DNA of 64,000 nt. Source: JBJXHN01 sp046233135. GTDB lineage: Bacteria; Pseudomonadota; Alphaproteobacteria; Rhodospirillales; Rhodospirillaceae. The DNA lies in NCBI GenBank assembly GCA_046233135.1, contig JBJXHN010000005.1, forward strand, positions 1 through 64,000, written 5' to 3'. The notes beneath the pieces were generated by a model. It ran no database searches. It was not told the origin of the DNA and was given only the letters and a program-made list of their open reading frames with translations. Position numbers and translations under genes: made by a program. Shown here one piece after another: positions 43,900 to 53,749 of the stretch. Numbering within the stretch: position 1 is the first letter of the stretch; the number at the start of each line of letters is the position of its first letter.

Positions 43900-43992
43900 A
43901 TAGGGACATAAAGCAATCTGTCCCTGACAAGCGGCCGGTGACATCCGTCACTGCACCACGGGCGCGAACGGGGTGATCCTTGCTGTCAGGGA
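43891..43992. repeat. Repeated TGTCCCT elements after the prepilin-like gene
   Basis: TGTCCCT/AGGGACA forms a perfect seven-pair hairpin with a GAAT loop (43891-43908) across the stop codon. TCCCTGACA (43921-43929) pairs with TGTCAGGGA (43984-43992). The three TGTCCCTGA-type copies could act as a terminator or regulator site. The rest of the gap to 44115 shows nothing I can name. Confidence 0.5.
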
Positions 43993-44115
43993 TTTCAGAC
44001 GCCGTTCCGGCGGTTAGGGGATGCATCCTACAGCTCAAACGCTGTATCCTGGAGTTTCTCCGAACGCTCGCAGAAGCGGGCTTGCCGCCGCGGACACCAG
44101 AACGGGACGCGTACC

Positions 44116-47100
44116 ATGCCCTTCGACATGCTCAATCCATTCGGCCCGGCGCCGGAACAGCTGGCCCAGGCCCCCGCTGGCCCCGGTCAGCCCATCGGTC
44201 AGGTGGAAACCGCCAACGGCGTCGTCGAGGCGGCCCGGGTCGACGGCTCTGTGGTGACCTTGTCCCAGGGTGATCCGGTCTATCAGGGGGACACGGTCTC
44301 CACCGGAGCCGGCGGCGAACTGGGTCTGGCGTTTCCAGATGGCAGTACCTTTTCGCTGGGGCCGAACGGGCAGATGCTGCTCGACACCTATGTGTATGAC
44401 CCGGCCAGCGGGGACGGCACATCGGCAGTGACCCTGGTCAGCGGACTGTTTTCCTTCGCCAGCGGCGCCATCGCCGACAGCGGACCCGACGCCCAGCGGG
44501 TCGAGGTGCCGACCGGGACCATCGGTATTCGCGGCACCACGGTAACCGGGGAAGTGGGCGGAAACGTCCAGGGCACAGTGGTCGGTCTGGTCAATGACGC
44601 CGACGGCAGCGTCGGGGAAATCGTCTGGGTCAACGACGGCGGCGCTGTCACCATCAACACTCCCAACCAGTTCATCCAGAGCCTCAGCCTTCAGGACATC
44701 GGCACCGTCCAGATGCTGTCGCCGGCCGAAGTGGGAGCTCGGTTCGGCAGCGCCCTGAGCCGCTTGCCCAATCCGGCACAGGTTCGTTTCAACTTCGATA
44801 CGTCACGCCCAATCAACAGTGATTCCGCGCCGAACGCCTCTCCGGGCACCGAATCTGCGCCGGCCGAAGAGGGCGATGGAGAAGGAGAAGGCAGCGGAGA
44901 CGTTCCGGCAGACGGGCAAGGCCCGGGAGAGGGAACACCAGCCGATCAGCCGGTCCCGACTCCGGCCCCGGAAGGCCCACAACCCGCCCCAGCCGGCCAG
45001 CAGCAAGGGTTCGCACCGCTGTCCCCTGCCACCCAGGCGGCAGCCCTGTTCGGCGGCCACGCCGTATTCGGCAACCAGCCTGTCGCCCTGGTCACAGCCG
45101 CTGACCTGGAAGCTCAGGGCTTCGTCTTTACCGAAGGCCAGACCCCCGTTTCCGAAGCGCGCGTGGAAGCGCCTATTCAGGGCGCCCCGGCCCTGGAGGC
45201 CGGTGCCGAAACTCGGATCTTCGCCCCGCCCGTGGTGGTGACCTCTCCCCCCCAACCGGCCCGGGAGATCGTCCGCACCGAAAGGCCGGAGCCGGACGTT
45301 CGCACAAACGAACCGATCACCGAAGAGCTTGGCATCGATACCCTGGTCGGATCGGACGGAACCGACACACTGATAGAATCAGACGGAACCGATACGGTGA
45401 CCGGTGGACAGGATACGACAACCCCGCCAACACCAACTCCACCGACGACGGACAATACGAACACGACGACAACCGACACCGGCACGAATACCACGACCAC
45501 AAATCCGGAGCCCGAACCGGAACCGGAACCGGAACCGGAACCCGAACCGGAACCGGAACCCCAGCCGGAACCCGAGCCGGAACCCGAGCCGGAACCCGAG
45601 CCGGAACCGGAACCCGACAGCAATTCAGCCTCGCCCGGGATTCTGGTCTTCACCCTTGGGGACGACACCCTGACGGGCGGCAGCGGGGACACGGATTACG
45701 TCTATGATCAGGCCCAGAACGGCGACGGCAATACGGTCAGCACCGATAATGGCGGCGCTTTCGGTGGCACGGACCAGTTGACCGATGCCGGCGGCTCCGA
45801 CGACCGCATCATTTTCCAGAACCTCAGCAATGTGCTGATCGTCGCCGACTTTTTCTCCGACGGCACCAATCCGCTTGGCAGCAGCCAGCGGGTGCGGATC
45901 TACGACACGACCTCGGAATCGATCGTCTACACCACCACCGCATCGTCCCTGCAGGCGACCGGCTACTACGGAACCGGCATCGAATCAATTGATGCATCGA
46001 CGAGCACGTCGAATGGCGACTGGACTACGACGGCCGGCACCAATCTGGCCTTGGGCGACGCTGCCTACATCTATGCCGGGGACGGGGATGTGAACGAGTT
46101 CTTTATGAATGATGGCGGGGCCGTCGGGTACATGGCCTTCGGTCTGGCTGGAAACGATTCGTTTTCCATCTCGGCCGGCGGCAACGCGACCGTTGATGCC
46201 GGGGCCGGTGCGGATCTGATCAACTACGCCAGCCACACGTTCGGTGTGTCTGCTGTCCTGGCTACCACCGCCAACGAAATGACCGTGACCCGCCGGTCGT
46301 CGTCCAACGGCACCGAGGGCGTGGACAAGATCCACAATGCGGAATCCGTGAATTTCTCCCTTGGCGCAGATTCGGTTTACATCGGCAACCAGTCATCCCT
46401 AAGCCTTGTGGATATGGAATCGGGGAATGACCGGGTGCTGCTGAACGGTGCACCGACCATCGGCACGCTGTACGGCGGAGCAGGCACCGACACCCTGTTT
46501 TTGTGGGACCAGACCGGCGGCGCCAATATCACCGATGTGCAGACGTTCGAAAACGCCGTGCTGCTGGGCAGCGGCGGGGCAGACAGCCTCCAGCCGGGGG
46601 AATTTGCCATCGGCAGCAACACGAGCATGAGCTTCACCCACATTTGGGCGCAGGGCGGGAACGACTCCTTGAATCTCACCAACGCCACGTTCAGTGCACC
46701 GCTTTCCGTTCTGTATACGGCCGCAGACATCGGATACACGGATTCGATCACGAACTTCAGTGTGTCCGCGACCGGAGACGTGGATAAATTCTCCTTCTCT
46801 TCGGACCTGATCACCCGTCCCGGCACCACACCCACGACGGTCTATGTCGGTTCGGCCTCGTCGAGCCTGGGCACGGACGTCGGTGTTGTTATCAGCCAGG
46901 AAACCTACGTCGGGGTTGATTTCGCGGACACCTCCACCTTCGCGGCCAGTCTGGACTCGCAGTTCGGCGGCAGCTTCGCGCCCACGAGCAGCGAGTCCCT
47001 GGTGTTCCTGATCAGCAAAGGCAGCCCGGACCACACAACGGCTGCGGTGCATTGGGATGACGGCGCAGGCAACAATGATGGTGCCATCGACGCCAACGAA

Positions 47101-47214
47101 CTGTCTGTCCTGGCCGTCGTCGACAGCCTGGACATCTATACCGCGACAACCAGCAACGCCGAAGTGGTCGACTCCAGCTCCGACCTATTCAGTCTGCCGT
47201 CGTCGTCACCCTGA
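44116..47214 (+). CDS. FecR-domain protein, likely type I secretion substrate
   Basis: A 1032-residue acidic protein. Residues about 30-165 form a FecR domain (GVVEAARVDGSVVTLSQGDP through VEVPTGTIGIRGTTVTGEV). A Pro/Glu/Ala-rich region follows, then a (Pro-Glu) repeat of about 18 units near 464-500. The C-terminal half is Gly/Asp/Ser-rich with LGDDTLTGGSGDTDYV and YGGAGTDTLFLWDQ, like degenerate RTX or adhesin repeats. There is no Sec signal peptide, and the C-terminus is short-hydrophobic (SSSDLFSLPSSSP), as in substrates of HlyBD-type exporters. The convergent neighbours encode exactly such an exporter. Probably a surface or matrix protein. Confidence 0.72.
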   Translation: MPFDMLNPFGPAPEQLAQAPAGPGQPIGQVETANGVVEAARVDGSVVTLSQGDPVYQGDTVSTGAGGELGLAFPDGSTFSLGPNGQMLLDTYVYDPASGDGTSAVTLVSGLFSFASGAIADSGPDAQRVEVPTGTIGIRGTTVTGEVGGNVQGTVVGLVNDADGSVGEIVWVNDGGAVTINTPNQFIQSLSLQDIGTVQMLSPAEVGARFGSALSRLPNPAQVRFNFDTSRPINSDSAPNASPGTESAPAEEGDGEGEGSGDVPADGQGPGEGTPADQPVPTPAPEGPQPAPAGQQQGFAPLSPATQAAALFGGHAVFGNQPVALVTAADLEAQGFVFTEGQTPVSEARVEAPIQGAPALEAGAETRIFAPPVVVTSPPQPAREIVRTERPEPDVRTNEPITEELGIDTLVGSDGTDTLIESDGTDTVTGGQDTTTPPTPTPPTTDNTNTTTTDTGTNTTTTNPEPEPEPEPEPEPEPEPEPQPEPEPEPEPEPEPEPEPDSNSASPGILVFTLGDDTLTGGSGDTDYVYDQAQNGDGNTVSTDNGGAFGGTDQLTDAGGSDDRIIFQNLSNVLIVADFFSDGTNPLGSSQRVRIYDTTSESIVYTTTASSLQATGYYGTGIESIDASTSTSNGDWTTTAGTNLALGDAAYIYAGDGDVNEFFMNDGGAVGYMAFGLAGNDSFSISAGGNATVDAGAGADLINYASHTFGVSAVLATTANEMTVTRRSSSNGTEGVDKIHNAESVNFSLGADSVYIGNQSSLSLVDMESGNDRVLLNGAPTIGTLYGGAGTDTLFLWDQTGGANITDVQTFENAVLLGSGGADSLQPGEFAIGSNTSMSFTHIWAQGGNDSLNLTNATFSAPLSVLYTAADIGYTDSITNFSVSATGDVDKFSFSSDLITRPGTTPTTVYVGSASSSLGTDVGVVISQETYVGVDFADTSTFAASLDSQFGGSFAPTSSESLVFLISKGSPDHTTAAVHWDDGAGNNDGAIDANELSVLAVVDSLDIYTATTSNAEVVDSSSDLFSLPSSSP
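45505..45615 (+). repeat. Pro-Glu coding repeat
   Basis: About 18 copies of CCGGAA/CCCGAG-type codon pairs encode alternating Pro-Glu, with one Gln. The repeat would form a stiff extended rod between the FecR half and the C-terminal half of the secretion substrate. Prone to length change. Confidence 0.9.
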
Positions 47215-47228
47215 GGAAATACGGCAAC

Positions 47229-47244
47229 GGCGGATCGTTCCGCC
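47229..47244. terminator. Hairpin between the convergent substrate and exporter genes
   Basis: GGCGGA (47229-47234) and TCCGCC (47239-47244) form a perfect hairpin with a four-base loop 14 bases after the substrate gene. No T run follows. Confidence 0.45.
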
Positions 47245-47325
47245 TTCGCATTGGCCACGCGTCCCCTATCCTTTTCCGCGCCTCACGGTGCGTCGGCGGC
47301 TTGGCCTTGCCTTCCCGTCACCGTG

Positions 47326-48705
47326 TTACCGTTCCCCCAGGGCGATAGGCATGCCGCTCAGGAACGGCGCCAGCAGGTATTCAAGAACCGTCCGGCGGTG
47401 GGTATGCACCGCCGCTGTCACCTGCATCCCCGGGAACAGGCGGTAGTCCTGGCCATCCCGTTCGAAATGATCCTCTTCCGTCTCCACCCGCACCCGGTAG
47501 TAGGGCCAGCCGTCTTCGTCGGCCAGGGCATCGGGGCTGACAGTCACCACTCTGGCCTCCAGCCCGCCGAAACTCAGGGCTTCCTGGCTGGCCAGACGCA
47601 CCACCGCCCGCTGGCCCGGCCGCACGAAGGCCACATCCGCCGTCGGCAGCCGGGCTTCGATCACCAGCCGGTCTTCCACCGGGACGATGTCGGCGATGGG
47701 CTCGCCGGGCCGCAGGACGCCGCCGATGGTAACCACATGCAACTTCTTGACGATCCCGTCCACCGGCGATCGCACCACCGTTCGCCCCAGGGCGTCTTCG
47801 AATTTGCGCTGGCGCTGATGCAGTTCCTGAAGCTCCCCACGCGTTTCCTCCAGCGCCTCGCGCACCTTGGCGTGATAGGCAGCCGAGATCTCGCCGGCAT
47901 CGGCTTCCGCTTCCGCCAGGGCCGAGCGCGCCCGGTCCAGGGCGGCCGTATCCTCTTCCACCCGGCTGGTCAGCTCGGCCTTCTCCCGCAGGAAGGCCAG
48001 ATGGTTGAAGCGGGTGGTCAGATTATCCTTCAGCAGCCCCGCACTCAGGCGAATCTGTTCATCCAGCAGGTCCAGACTGCGGCCGGCATTGCGCAGGCGG
48101 GCCTGGATCTCCTCGATATCCTTGGTGCGTTGGATCACGTCCTGCGCCGCGCCGGCCAGATCCTGTTCCAGGCGGGTGCGCCGCGCGCGGAACAGGGACA
48201 GGGCTTCGGCCACCTTGCCCGGCTCGGCCTCGGCGAGGTCGTCGGGGACCGTCATGGTCCGCGCGTCCGCCGCTTCGGAAGACAATCGGGCCACCCGCAG
48301 GCGCAAGGTGCTTTCGCGCGCCTGCAATTCCCCCACGTCGGCCGTGCTGGCGGTGTTTTCCAGCTCGGCCAGGGGCTGGCCGGCCGTCACCTCCTGGCTT
48401 TCCCGCACCAGGATCTCGCGGATAATCCCGCCTTCCAGATGCTGCACGGTCTTGACGGATGTGGATGGCACCACTTCCCCCGGCGCCTGGGACACCACAT
48501 CCAGCCGGGTCATGGCCATCCACACCCCGAAGGCCACCAGCATGGCGAGCAGCAGCCAGAAAAACACCTGGGTTGCCGCGCCGGCCGAAGCGTCAGCCTC
48601 CACGGCCTCGCTCTGGGGCAGGGGCGGGGGCGGGGGAGCCTTGGCGACCGAGCGGCGGCGGCGGCGCCTGGAACCGTGGGCGGACGCGGACGTACTGCGG
48701 GTCAT
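47326..48705 (-). CDS. Type I secretion membrane-fusion protein (HlyD family)
   Basis: A 459-residue adaptor. A basic cytoplasmic start (SRRRRRRSVA) and a Pro stretch are followed by one membrane segment near 52-72, then the HlyD signature APGEVVPSTSVKTVQHLEGG followed by IIREILV. A long periplasmic coiled coil spans about 110-290, then a beta-barrel end with VEDRLVIEARLPTADVAFVR. It links the ABC exporter to an outer-membrane TolC-like channel, which is not in this window. ATG 48705 is chosen because GGAGGG precedes it; an earlier ATG at 48723 overlaps the ABC gene. The ABC gene ends 10 bases upstream. Confidence 0.9.
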   Translation of the reverse strand: MTRSTSASAHGSRRRRRRSVAKAPPPPPLPQSEAVEADASAGAATQVFFWLLLAMLVAFGVWMAMTRLDVVSQAPGEVVPSTSVKTVQHLEGGIIREILVRESQEVTAGQPLAELENTASTADVGELQARESTLRLRVARLSSEAADARTMTVPDDLAEAEPGKVAEALSLFRARRTRLEQDLAGAAQDVIQRTKDIEEIQARLRNAGRSLDLLDEQIRLSAGLLKDNLTTRFNHLAFLREKAELTSRVEEDTAALDRARSALAEAEADAGEISAAYHAKVREALEETRGELQELHQRQRKFEDALGRTVVRSPVDGIVKKLHVVTIGGVLRPGEPIADIVPVEDRLVIEARLPTADVAFVRPGQRAVVRLASQEALSFGGLEARVVTVSPDALADEDGWPYYRVRVETEEDHFERDGQDYRLFPGMQVTAAVHTHRRTVLEYLLAPFLSGMPIALGER

Positions 48706-48715
48706 CGATCCCTCC

Positions 48716-50473
48716 CTATCCATTTGCGGCCGGCAGGGGCGCCGCGGGCAGAGGCGCGGCCGCTGAAGCCGGCGGCGATACCGAAGCGGGCGGCGTCGAA
48801 GGAGCGGGGGTAGCGGCGGGAGCCGTCGCGGTGCGGCCGATTCGCGGACGCGGCTTGCTATTCAGGTCGATCACCACCTGACTGCCGCGCAGAATATTGG
48901 GGTCGTGAGAGAAGGCGATGATGGTTCGGCCTTCCTGATGCAGGCGGTTCATCACCGCATAGACCGCCGCGGCTCCCTGGCCGTCCAGGCCTTCGGTCGG
49001 TTCGTCCAGGATCACCAGCGGGCCGTCCACACAGAGCGCGCGGGCCAGGGCCAGCCGCCGCCGCACCCCCAGCGGCAGGTGCAGTCCCTCATCCATCAGC
49101 GGCGTCGACAGACCGTCTTTGAGGCCGCTGACCCAGGACAGCAGGTCCGCTTCCCGCAACAGAGCCTGCATGCGCTCCGGATCGGGCGGCGGGCTGCCGG
49201 CACGGATCGCATCGCCCAAGGTCCCGGCCAGGAAACGGGGCTCCTGGGGCAGGTAGACCAGCTGGCGCCGCCACCACTGGGGATTCAACTGACGCAGATC
49301 CACCCCGTCGGCCAACACGCTGCCCCGCGCCGGCTCCATCAGCCCGCACAGCAGGCGGGCCAGCGTGGTCTTGCCCGTCCCGTTGCCGCCCACCACCCCG
49401 ACCACGCCGCCGGCGGCGATGTCCAGGGTCAAGCCTTCGAACAGCGGCCCGGGCTGGCCGGGATAGAGCACCGCCAGATCCTGCAACTGCACCGCGCCGG
49501 TGTAGCTGGTCATGGTCGCCCCGTCGCCGCGTTCGCGCGGCAGGCGCTTCAGGGCGTCCAGACCATCCCGGGCCTGACGGGCGCGCAGCAGGGGTTCGGC
49601 AAAGCGGGTCAGACTGGCCAGCGGCATCATCGCCCGCCCGGCGAGCAGATTGGCGCCGATCAGTGCCCCCACGGTGATCTCGCCACGCACCGCCAGCACC
49701 GCCCCCACCGCCGTGGTGGCCACGGTCATCAGTCCGGTCAGCAGCCGCACCAGGGCGTCCCCATGCCCCTGCCAGATCACCCCATGCCGGCGGCCGGCCA
49801 TGGATTGGGCACTGGCCACCCGCCAGGCGGCGCTGACGGGGGTGCCCAGGCCGAAGGCGCGCACCGTCTCGGCCACGCGCAGGGCCGCGCCGCCCAGGGC
49901 ATCCCGCCGGGCCGACGCTTCCCGCCCCTGCCAGGCCTGCCGGCGCATCAGGGCTTGCAGGCCGAAACCCAGCACCAGGGCGAAGACCAGAAACACCGAC
50001 GCGGTCAGCGCCAGGGGCGGGCTCAGCAGGGCCAGCACCCCGACGAACAGCAGGGCAAAGGGCACATCCAGAACGCTGGTGATCACCGTCGGCGCCAGCC
50101 CCTGACGGATCAGCTCCGGCCCGCCGAGCAGATCACGCCGGCCCCGGGGCGGCACGGCGGCCAATGCGTCGGGCCGGGTACCGACCAGGGTGTCCAGGGC
50201 CTCTTCGTCCAGAGCCGCCTCGGCCTTGGCCACCGCCGCGACCGCCAGCCGCTGGCGCACCAGGCGAAAAGCTCCTTCGAAGATCAGCGCCATCACCACG
50301 CCGATGGTCAGCGTGGTCAGGGTGGCATCCACCCCATGGGCCACATAGCGGTTCAGCACCTGGATCGTATAGATCGTCGTCGCCAGCCCCAGCAGGTTCA
50401 CCACCAGCGAGGCAAGGAGGATCTGGGCGCTAAGCACCGGCCGCGCCGCCAATCGGGAGAGTATGGCCTTCAT
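48716..50473 (-). CDS. Type I secretion ABC transporter with degenerate signature motif
   Basis: A 585-residue permease-ATPase fusion of the PrtD/HlyB class without a peptidase domain. About five to six membrane segments lie within residues 1-300. The ATPase has Walker A GGNGTGKTT near 361 and Walker B LVILDEPTEG near 485 with the catalytic glutamate. The signature motif, normally LSGGQ, reads LPLGV here near 464, which is unusual. FSHDPN gives the switch histidine. A Pro/Ala-rich tail of 60 residues is added. AAAGGAG precedes ATG 50473. It forms a pair with the HlyD-type protein. Confidence 0.88.
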   Translation of the reverse strand: MKAILSRLAARPVLSAQILLASLVVNLLGLATTIYTIQVLNRYVAHGVDATLTTLTIGVVMALIFEGAFRLVRQRLAVAAVAKAEAALDEEALDTLVGTRPDALAAVPPRGRRDLLGGPELIRQGLAPTVITSVLDVPFALLFVGVLALLSPPLALTASVFLVFALVLGFGLQALMRRQAWQGREASARRDALGGAALRVAETVRAFGLGTPVSAAWRVASAQSMAGRRHGVIWQGHGDALVRLLTGLMTVATTAVGAVLAVRGEITVGALIGANLLAGRAMMPLASLTRFAEPLLRARQARDGLDALKRLPRERGDGATMTSYTGAVQLQDLAVLYPGQPGPLFEGLTLDIAAGGVVGVVGGNGTGKTTLARLLCGLMEPARGSVLADGVDLRQLNPQWWRRQLVYLPQEPRFLAGTLGDAIRAGSPPPDPERMQALLREADLLSWVSGLKDGLSTPLMDEGLHLPLGVRRRLALARALCVDGPLVILDEPTEGLDGQGAAAVYAVMNRLHQEGRTIIAFSHDPNILRGSQVVIDLNSKPRPRIGRTATAPAATPAPSTPPASVSPPASAAAPLPAAPLPAANG

Positions 50474-50596
50474 GGCTCCTTTCCCTGCCTCATGAGGATT
50501 GCCCGGGATCGTCCCGCCCCCGGCCCCGGATACGGCCATCCCGCCGCATCCGGACCGCTACCTTAGCAGAAGCGGACCCTATTGCAGCGATCCTTG

Positions 50597-53500
50597 TCAC
50601 AGGGGCGCGTCAGGCGCGGCGGATTCCCTTTTGTCGCGCCGTTTCGGGGGGCGCAGGGACCGGGGCGTGGCGGCCAGACCGAAATCGGCAAGCAGCACAT
50701 AGAAGCTGGGCACCATCACAAGGCACAGCAGGGTGGCACTGGCCAGCCCGAAGGCCAGGCTGGTGGCCAGGGGAATCATCACCTGGGCCTGAAGGCTGGT
50801 TTCCATCAGCAGGGGTACCATCCCGGCCACCGTGGTCAGCGAGGTCAGCAGGATCGGCCGGAAGCGATCCTCCGCCGCCGCCACCGCTGCGTCTTCCGGC
50901 GAGGCGCCATTGGTCACCCGGGCCTTGATGAACTCTACGAGCAGGATCGAGTCGTTGACCACCACCCCAGACAGCGAGGCCAGCCCCACCATCGACGGCA
51001 TCGACAGGGCGATCCCCTGCCCCAGATGACCCAGCATGGCGCCGATCAGCCCCAGGGGAATCGCCGACATCACCACCACCGGCTCGGAGAAGCTGCGGAA
51101 CTGGAAGGACAGCAGCAGGAACACCCCGACCAGCCCGACAAGAAGGTCCCGCTTCAGCGACGCCCCGGTTTCCGCCGTTTCCGCCGCCTGGCCTTCCAGA
51201 TCCAGGGTCAGATCCGGATAGCGGGCCTGCCAGCCGGGCAGGAAGCGCGCCCGGGTATCGGCCAGCACCGCGCCGGCATTGGCCACGCGGGTATCCACAT
51301 CGCCGATCAGGGTGGACGTCCGCAGGCCGTCCACCCGCAGGATCTTGGCCCACCCCCGCTGCTCCTCCACCGTCACCAGGGCATGGAGGGGAATTGCCTC
51401 GCCGGTGGGGGTGATCACCGCGAAATCGTCCAGGGTCGCCAGACTGTCCCGGTCGGAGGGCCGCAGCCGCACCGAAACCTCGAAGGATTCGGCCCCCTGA
51501 TGGAAATTGTCCACCTCCAGCCCCTGCACGGCCGTGCGCACCTGATCGGCGATGGTCCGCAGATCCAGGCCCAGGGCCGCCGCCCCGGGGCGCAGGCGCA
51601 GGACCAGTTCCGGCTTGCCGGGCCGCAAGTCCTGCCGCAGGTCGTGCACGCCAGCATAGCCCGCCAGCCAGTTCCGCAGCTCCTGCGTCGCCGCACCCAG
51701 GCGGTCCAGGTCCTCGCCCAGGATACGCAGCGACAGGTCTTCCCCGGCCGGTCCCATCTCCCGCTGGGTGAAGCGCAGGGAAACCACATCGGCCAAGGGT
51801 CCCACCGCCGTCCGCCAGTCGGCGATCACCGCATCGATGGGTGCGTCACGCACCTCCGACGACAGCAGATCCAGGGTCACGGTGGCCACATGGGGGCCGC
51901 TTTCCCCGGCGTCCACATTCGTGCCCGTGCGCACGCTGATCGCCTGTACCAGGGGCTGCCCGTCGGGCTGGCGGGGGCGGAAAGCCGCATCCACCGTTTG
52001 CGCACCGGCCACCAGGCGGTCGACGATCTGCTCCGTGCGGGCCAGCGGCGTGCCCTGGGGCAACAGCAGCCGGGCTTCCACCACATCGCCTTCCAGATCC
52101 GGAAAGGCCTGGAACTGCAGGATGCCTCCGGCAATCAGGCTGACCGAGGCGATCACCAGCGCCCCCATGATCCCCAGGGTCAACCCCCGCCAGCGCACGG
52201 CCGGAGCCACCACCCGGCGGATCAGGCCGGACCGCAGGCGGCTGAACTGCCGTTCGAAGCCGGCGCGAACCGGCCCGAGCCGGGCGGTTTTCTCCGCTTC
52301 CAGCGAATGCAGCAGATGACGCGGCAGGATCAGGAAGGCTTCGACCAGACTGACCGCCAGGGTCAGGATCAGCACTACCGGGATCACCCCCAGCACCGCC
52401 CCCATGTTGCCTTCCAGAAAGATCAGGGCGCCGAACACCAGGATCGTGGTCAGGAACGACGAAACCACTCCGGGCATGACCTCCAGGGCGCCATTGACCG
52501 CCGCGTCCATCGGCCCGTCGCCCTTGACCCGCCGGTGAGCGATGTTCTCGGCGATGACAATGGCGTCATCCATCATCAGGCCGACGGCAATCAGCAGCGC
52601 CACCATGGTCATCATGTTCAGGGACAGCCCCATGGCCTGCATGGCGAACAGCGTCCCCATGAAGGCAACGGGCAGACCAAGGGTCACCCAGACGCTGTAC
52701 CTCAGCCCGAAGAACAGGGCCATCACCAGAAACACCAGAACCAGCCCCTGCCCGCCATTGGTCAGCAGCATGGTCAGCCGGTCCCGGACGATGGAGGATA
52801 TATCCGCCGTCACCGCCAGGGTCAGCTCCGGCGGCACCCGCGCCGCTTCGGCTGCCAGGAAGGCGCGAACGGCGGCCATCACCTCCAGGCTGTCATCCGC
52901 CCGGGTCTTGGTGACCTCCAGCAGGGCCGCAGGCTGGCCGTTGTAGGTGACGCGGGTCTCGACATTCTCGAACAAGTCCTCGATCACGGCGATATCGCCC
53001 AGCCGCACTTCTCCGCCGGCGCCCGCGCCCTTGATCACCGTATCGCCCAGCGCCTCGGCGGTCATGCGGCGGTCGTCGACCCGCAGCAGGATATCCCCGT
53101 CCCGGGTCTCCAGGGTGCCCGCCGGCAGGTCCAGGCTTTGCGCCTGAAGGGTAGCGGCCACATCGGCGATGGACAGACCGAGGCCGCGCAATTCCGACGC
53201 CGACAGCCCGATCCGCAGTTGCCGCTGGGAAAAGCCCCGCACCTCCACCAGCGGAATGCCGCCCCAGCGCCGCATGCGGTCGCGCAGATCCAGGGCGTAG
53301 GCGCGCAGATCCCGGTGGTCCATGGGACCGGCAACCGCAACGGAGGCGACGAAATCCGTCCGCCCCAGCAGGGTGATCACCGGCATCTCGGCATCGTCGG
53401 GCAGGTCGTCGAGGGCGTCCACCTCGCTTTTCACGTCCTCCAGAAACGTGTGCGGCGTGGTGCCGTCACGCATGGACGCGACGGCGGTCATCTTGCCTTC

Positions 53501-53749
53501 CGCCGCCTCGCAGGTGGTTTCCTCCAGATCGTTGATGCCGCGCAGGGCATCTTCCACCGACCGGCACAGCGCATCTTCCACCTGGCCCGCCGAGGCGCCG
53601 GGATAGAGGATCGTGATCTGCACCTCGTCGGAGGGCAGGGCGGGAAAAGTCTCGCGCTTCAACTGGGGCACGGCGGCGATACCCAGCACCAGAAAAGCCA
53701 GCATCAGCAGATTGGCCGCCGTCGGATGGCGGGCGAAGGCGCCGATCAT
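50597..53749 (-). CDS. RND-family efflux pump inner-membrane protein
   Basis: A 1050-residue protein of the AcrB/MdtB type with twelve expected membrane segments and two large periplasmic loops. TM4 has GLMMDDAIVIAENIAHR near 390-406, where the paired aspartates carry protons. The second half has VVVNDSILLVEFI and PILLTSLTTVAGMVPLL, the usual repeat signature. The N-terminus IGAFARHPTAANLLMLAFLV is typical of the HAE1 subclass related to multidrug and lipid-like export. Its start overlaps the adaptor stop by four bases. The outer-membrane partner is not encoded here. Confidence 0.93.
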   Translation of the reverse strand: MIGAFARHPTAANLLMLAFLVLGIAAVPQLKRETFPALPSDEVQITILYPGASAGQVEDALCRSVEDALRGINDLEETTCEAAEGKMTAVASMRDGTTPHTFLEDVKSEVDALDDLPDDAEMPVITLLGRTDFVASVAVAGPMDHRDLRAYALDLRDRMRRWGGIPLVEVRGFSQRQLRIGLSASELRGLGLSIADVAATLQAQSLDLPAGTLETRDGDILLRVDDRRMTAEALGDTVIKGAGAGGEVRLGDIAVIEDLFENVETRVTYNGQPAALLEVTKTRADDSLEVMAAVRAFLAAEAARVPPELTLAVTADISSIVRDRLTMLLTNGGQGLVLVFLVMALFFGLRYSVWVTLGLPVAFMGTLFAMQAMGLSLNMMTMVALLIAVGLMMDDAIVIAENIAHRRVKGDGPMDAAVNGALEVMPGVVSSFLTTILVFGALIFLEGNMGAVLGVIPVVLILTLAVSLVEAFLILPRHLLHSLEAEKTARLGPVRAGFERQFSRLRSGLIRRVVAPAVRWRGLTLGIMGALVIASVSLIAGGILQFQAFPDLEGDVVEARLLLPQGTPLARTEQIVDRLVAGAQTVDAAFRPRQPDGQPLVQAISVRTGTNVDAGESGPHVATVTLDLLSSEVRDAPIDAVIADWRTAVGPLADVVSLRFTQREMGPAGEDLSLRILGEDLDRLGAATQELRNWLAGYAGVHDLRQDLRPGKPELVLRLRPGAAALGLDLRTIADQVRTAVQGLEVDNFHQGAESFEVSVRLRPSDRDSLATLDDFAVITPTGEAIPLHALVTVEEQRGWAKILRVDGLRTSTLIGDVDTRVANAGAVLADTRARFLPGWQARYPDLTLDLEGQAAETAETGASLKRDLLVGLVGVFLLLSFQFRSFSEPVVVMSAIPLGLIGAMLGHLGQGIALSMPSMVGLASLSGVVVNDSILLVEFIKARVTNGASPEDAAVAAAEDRFRPILLTSLTTVAGMVPLLMETSLQAQVMIPLATSLAFGLASATLLCLVMVPSFYVLLADFGLAATPRSLRPPKRRDKRESAAPDAPL

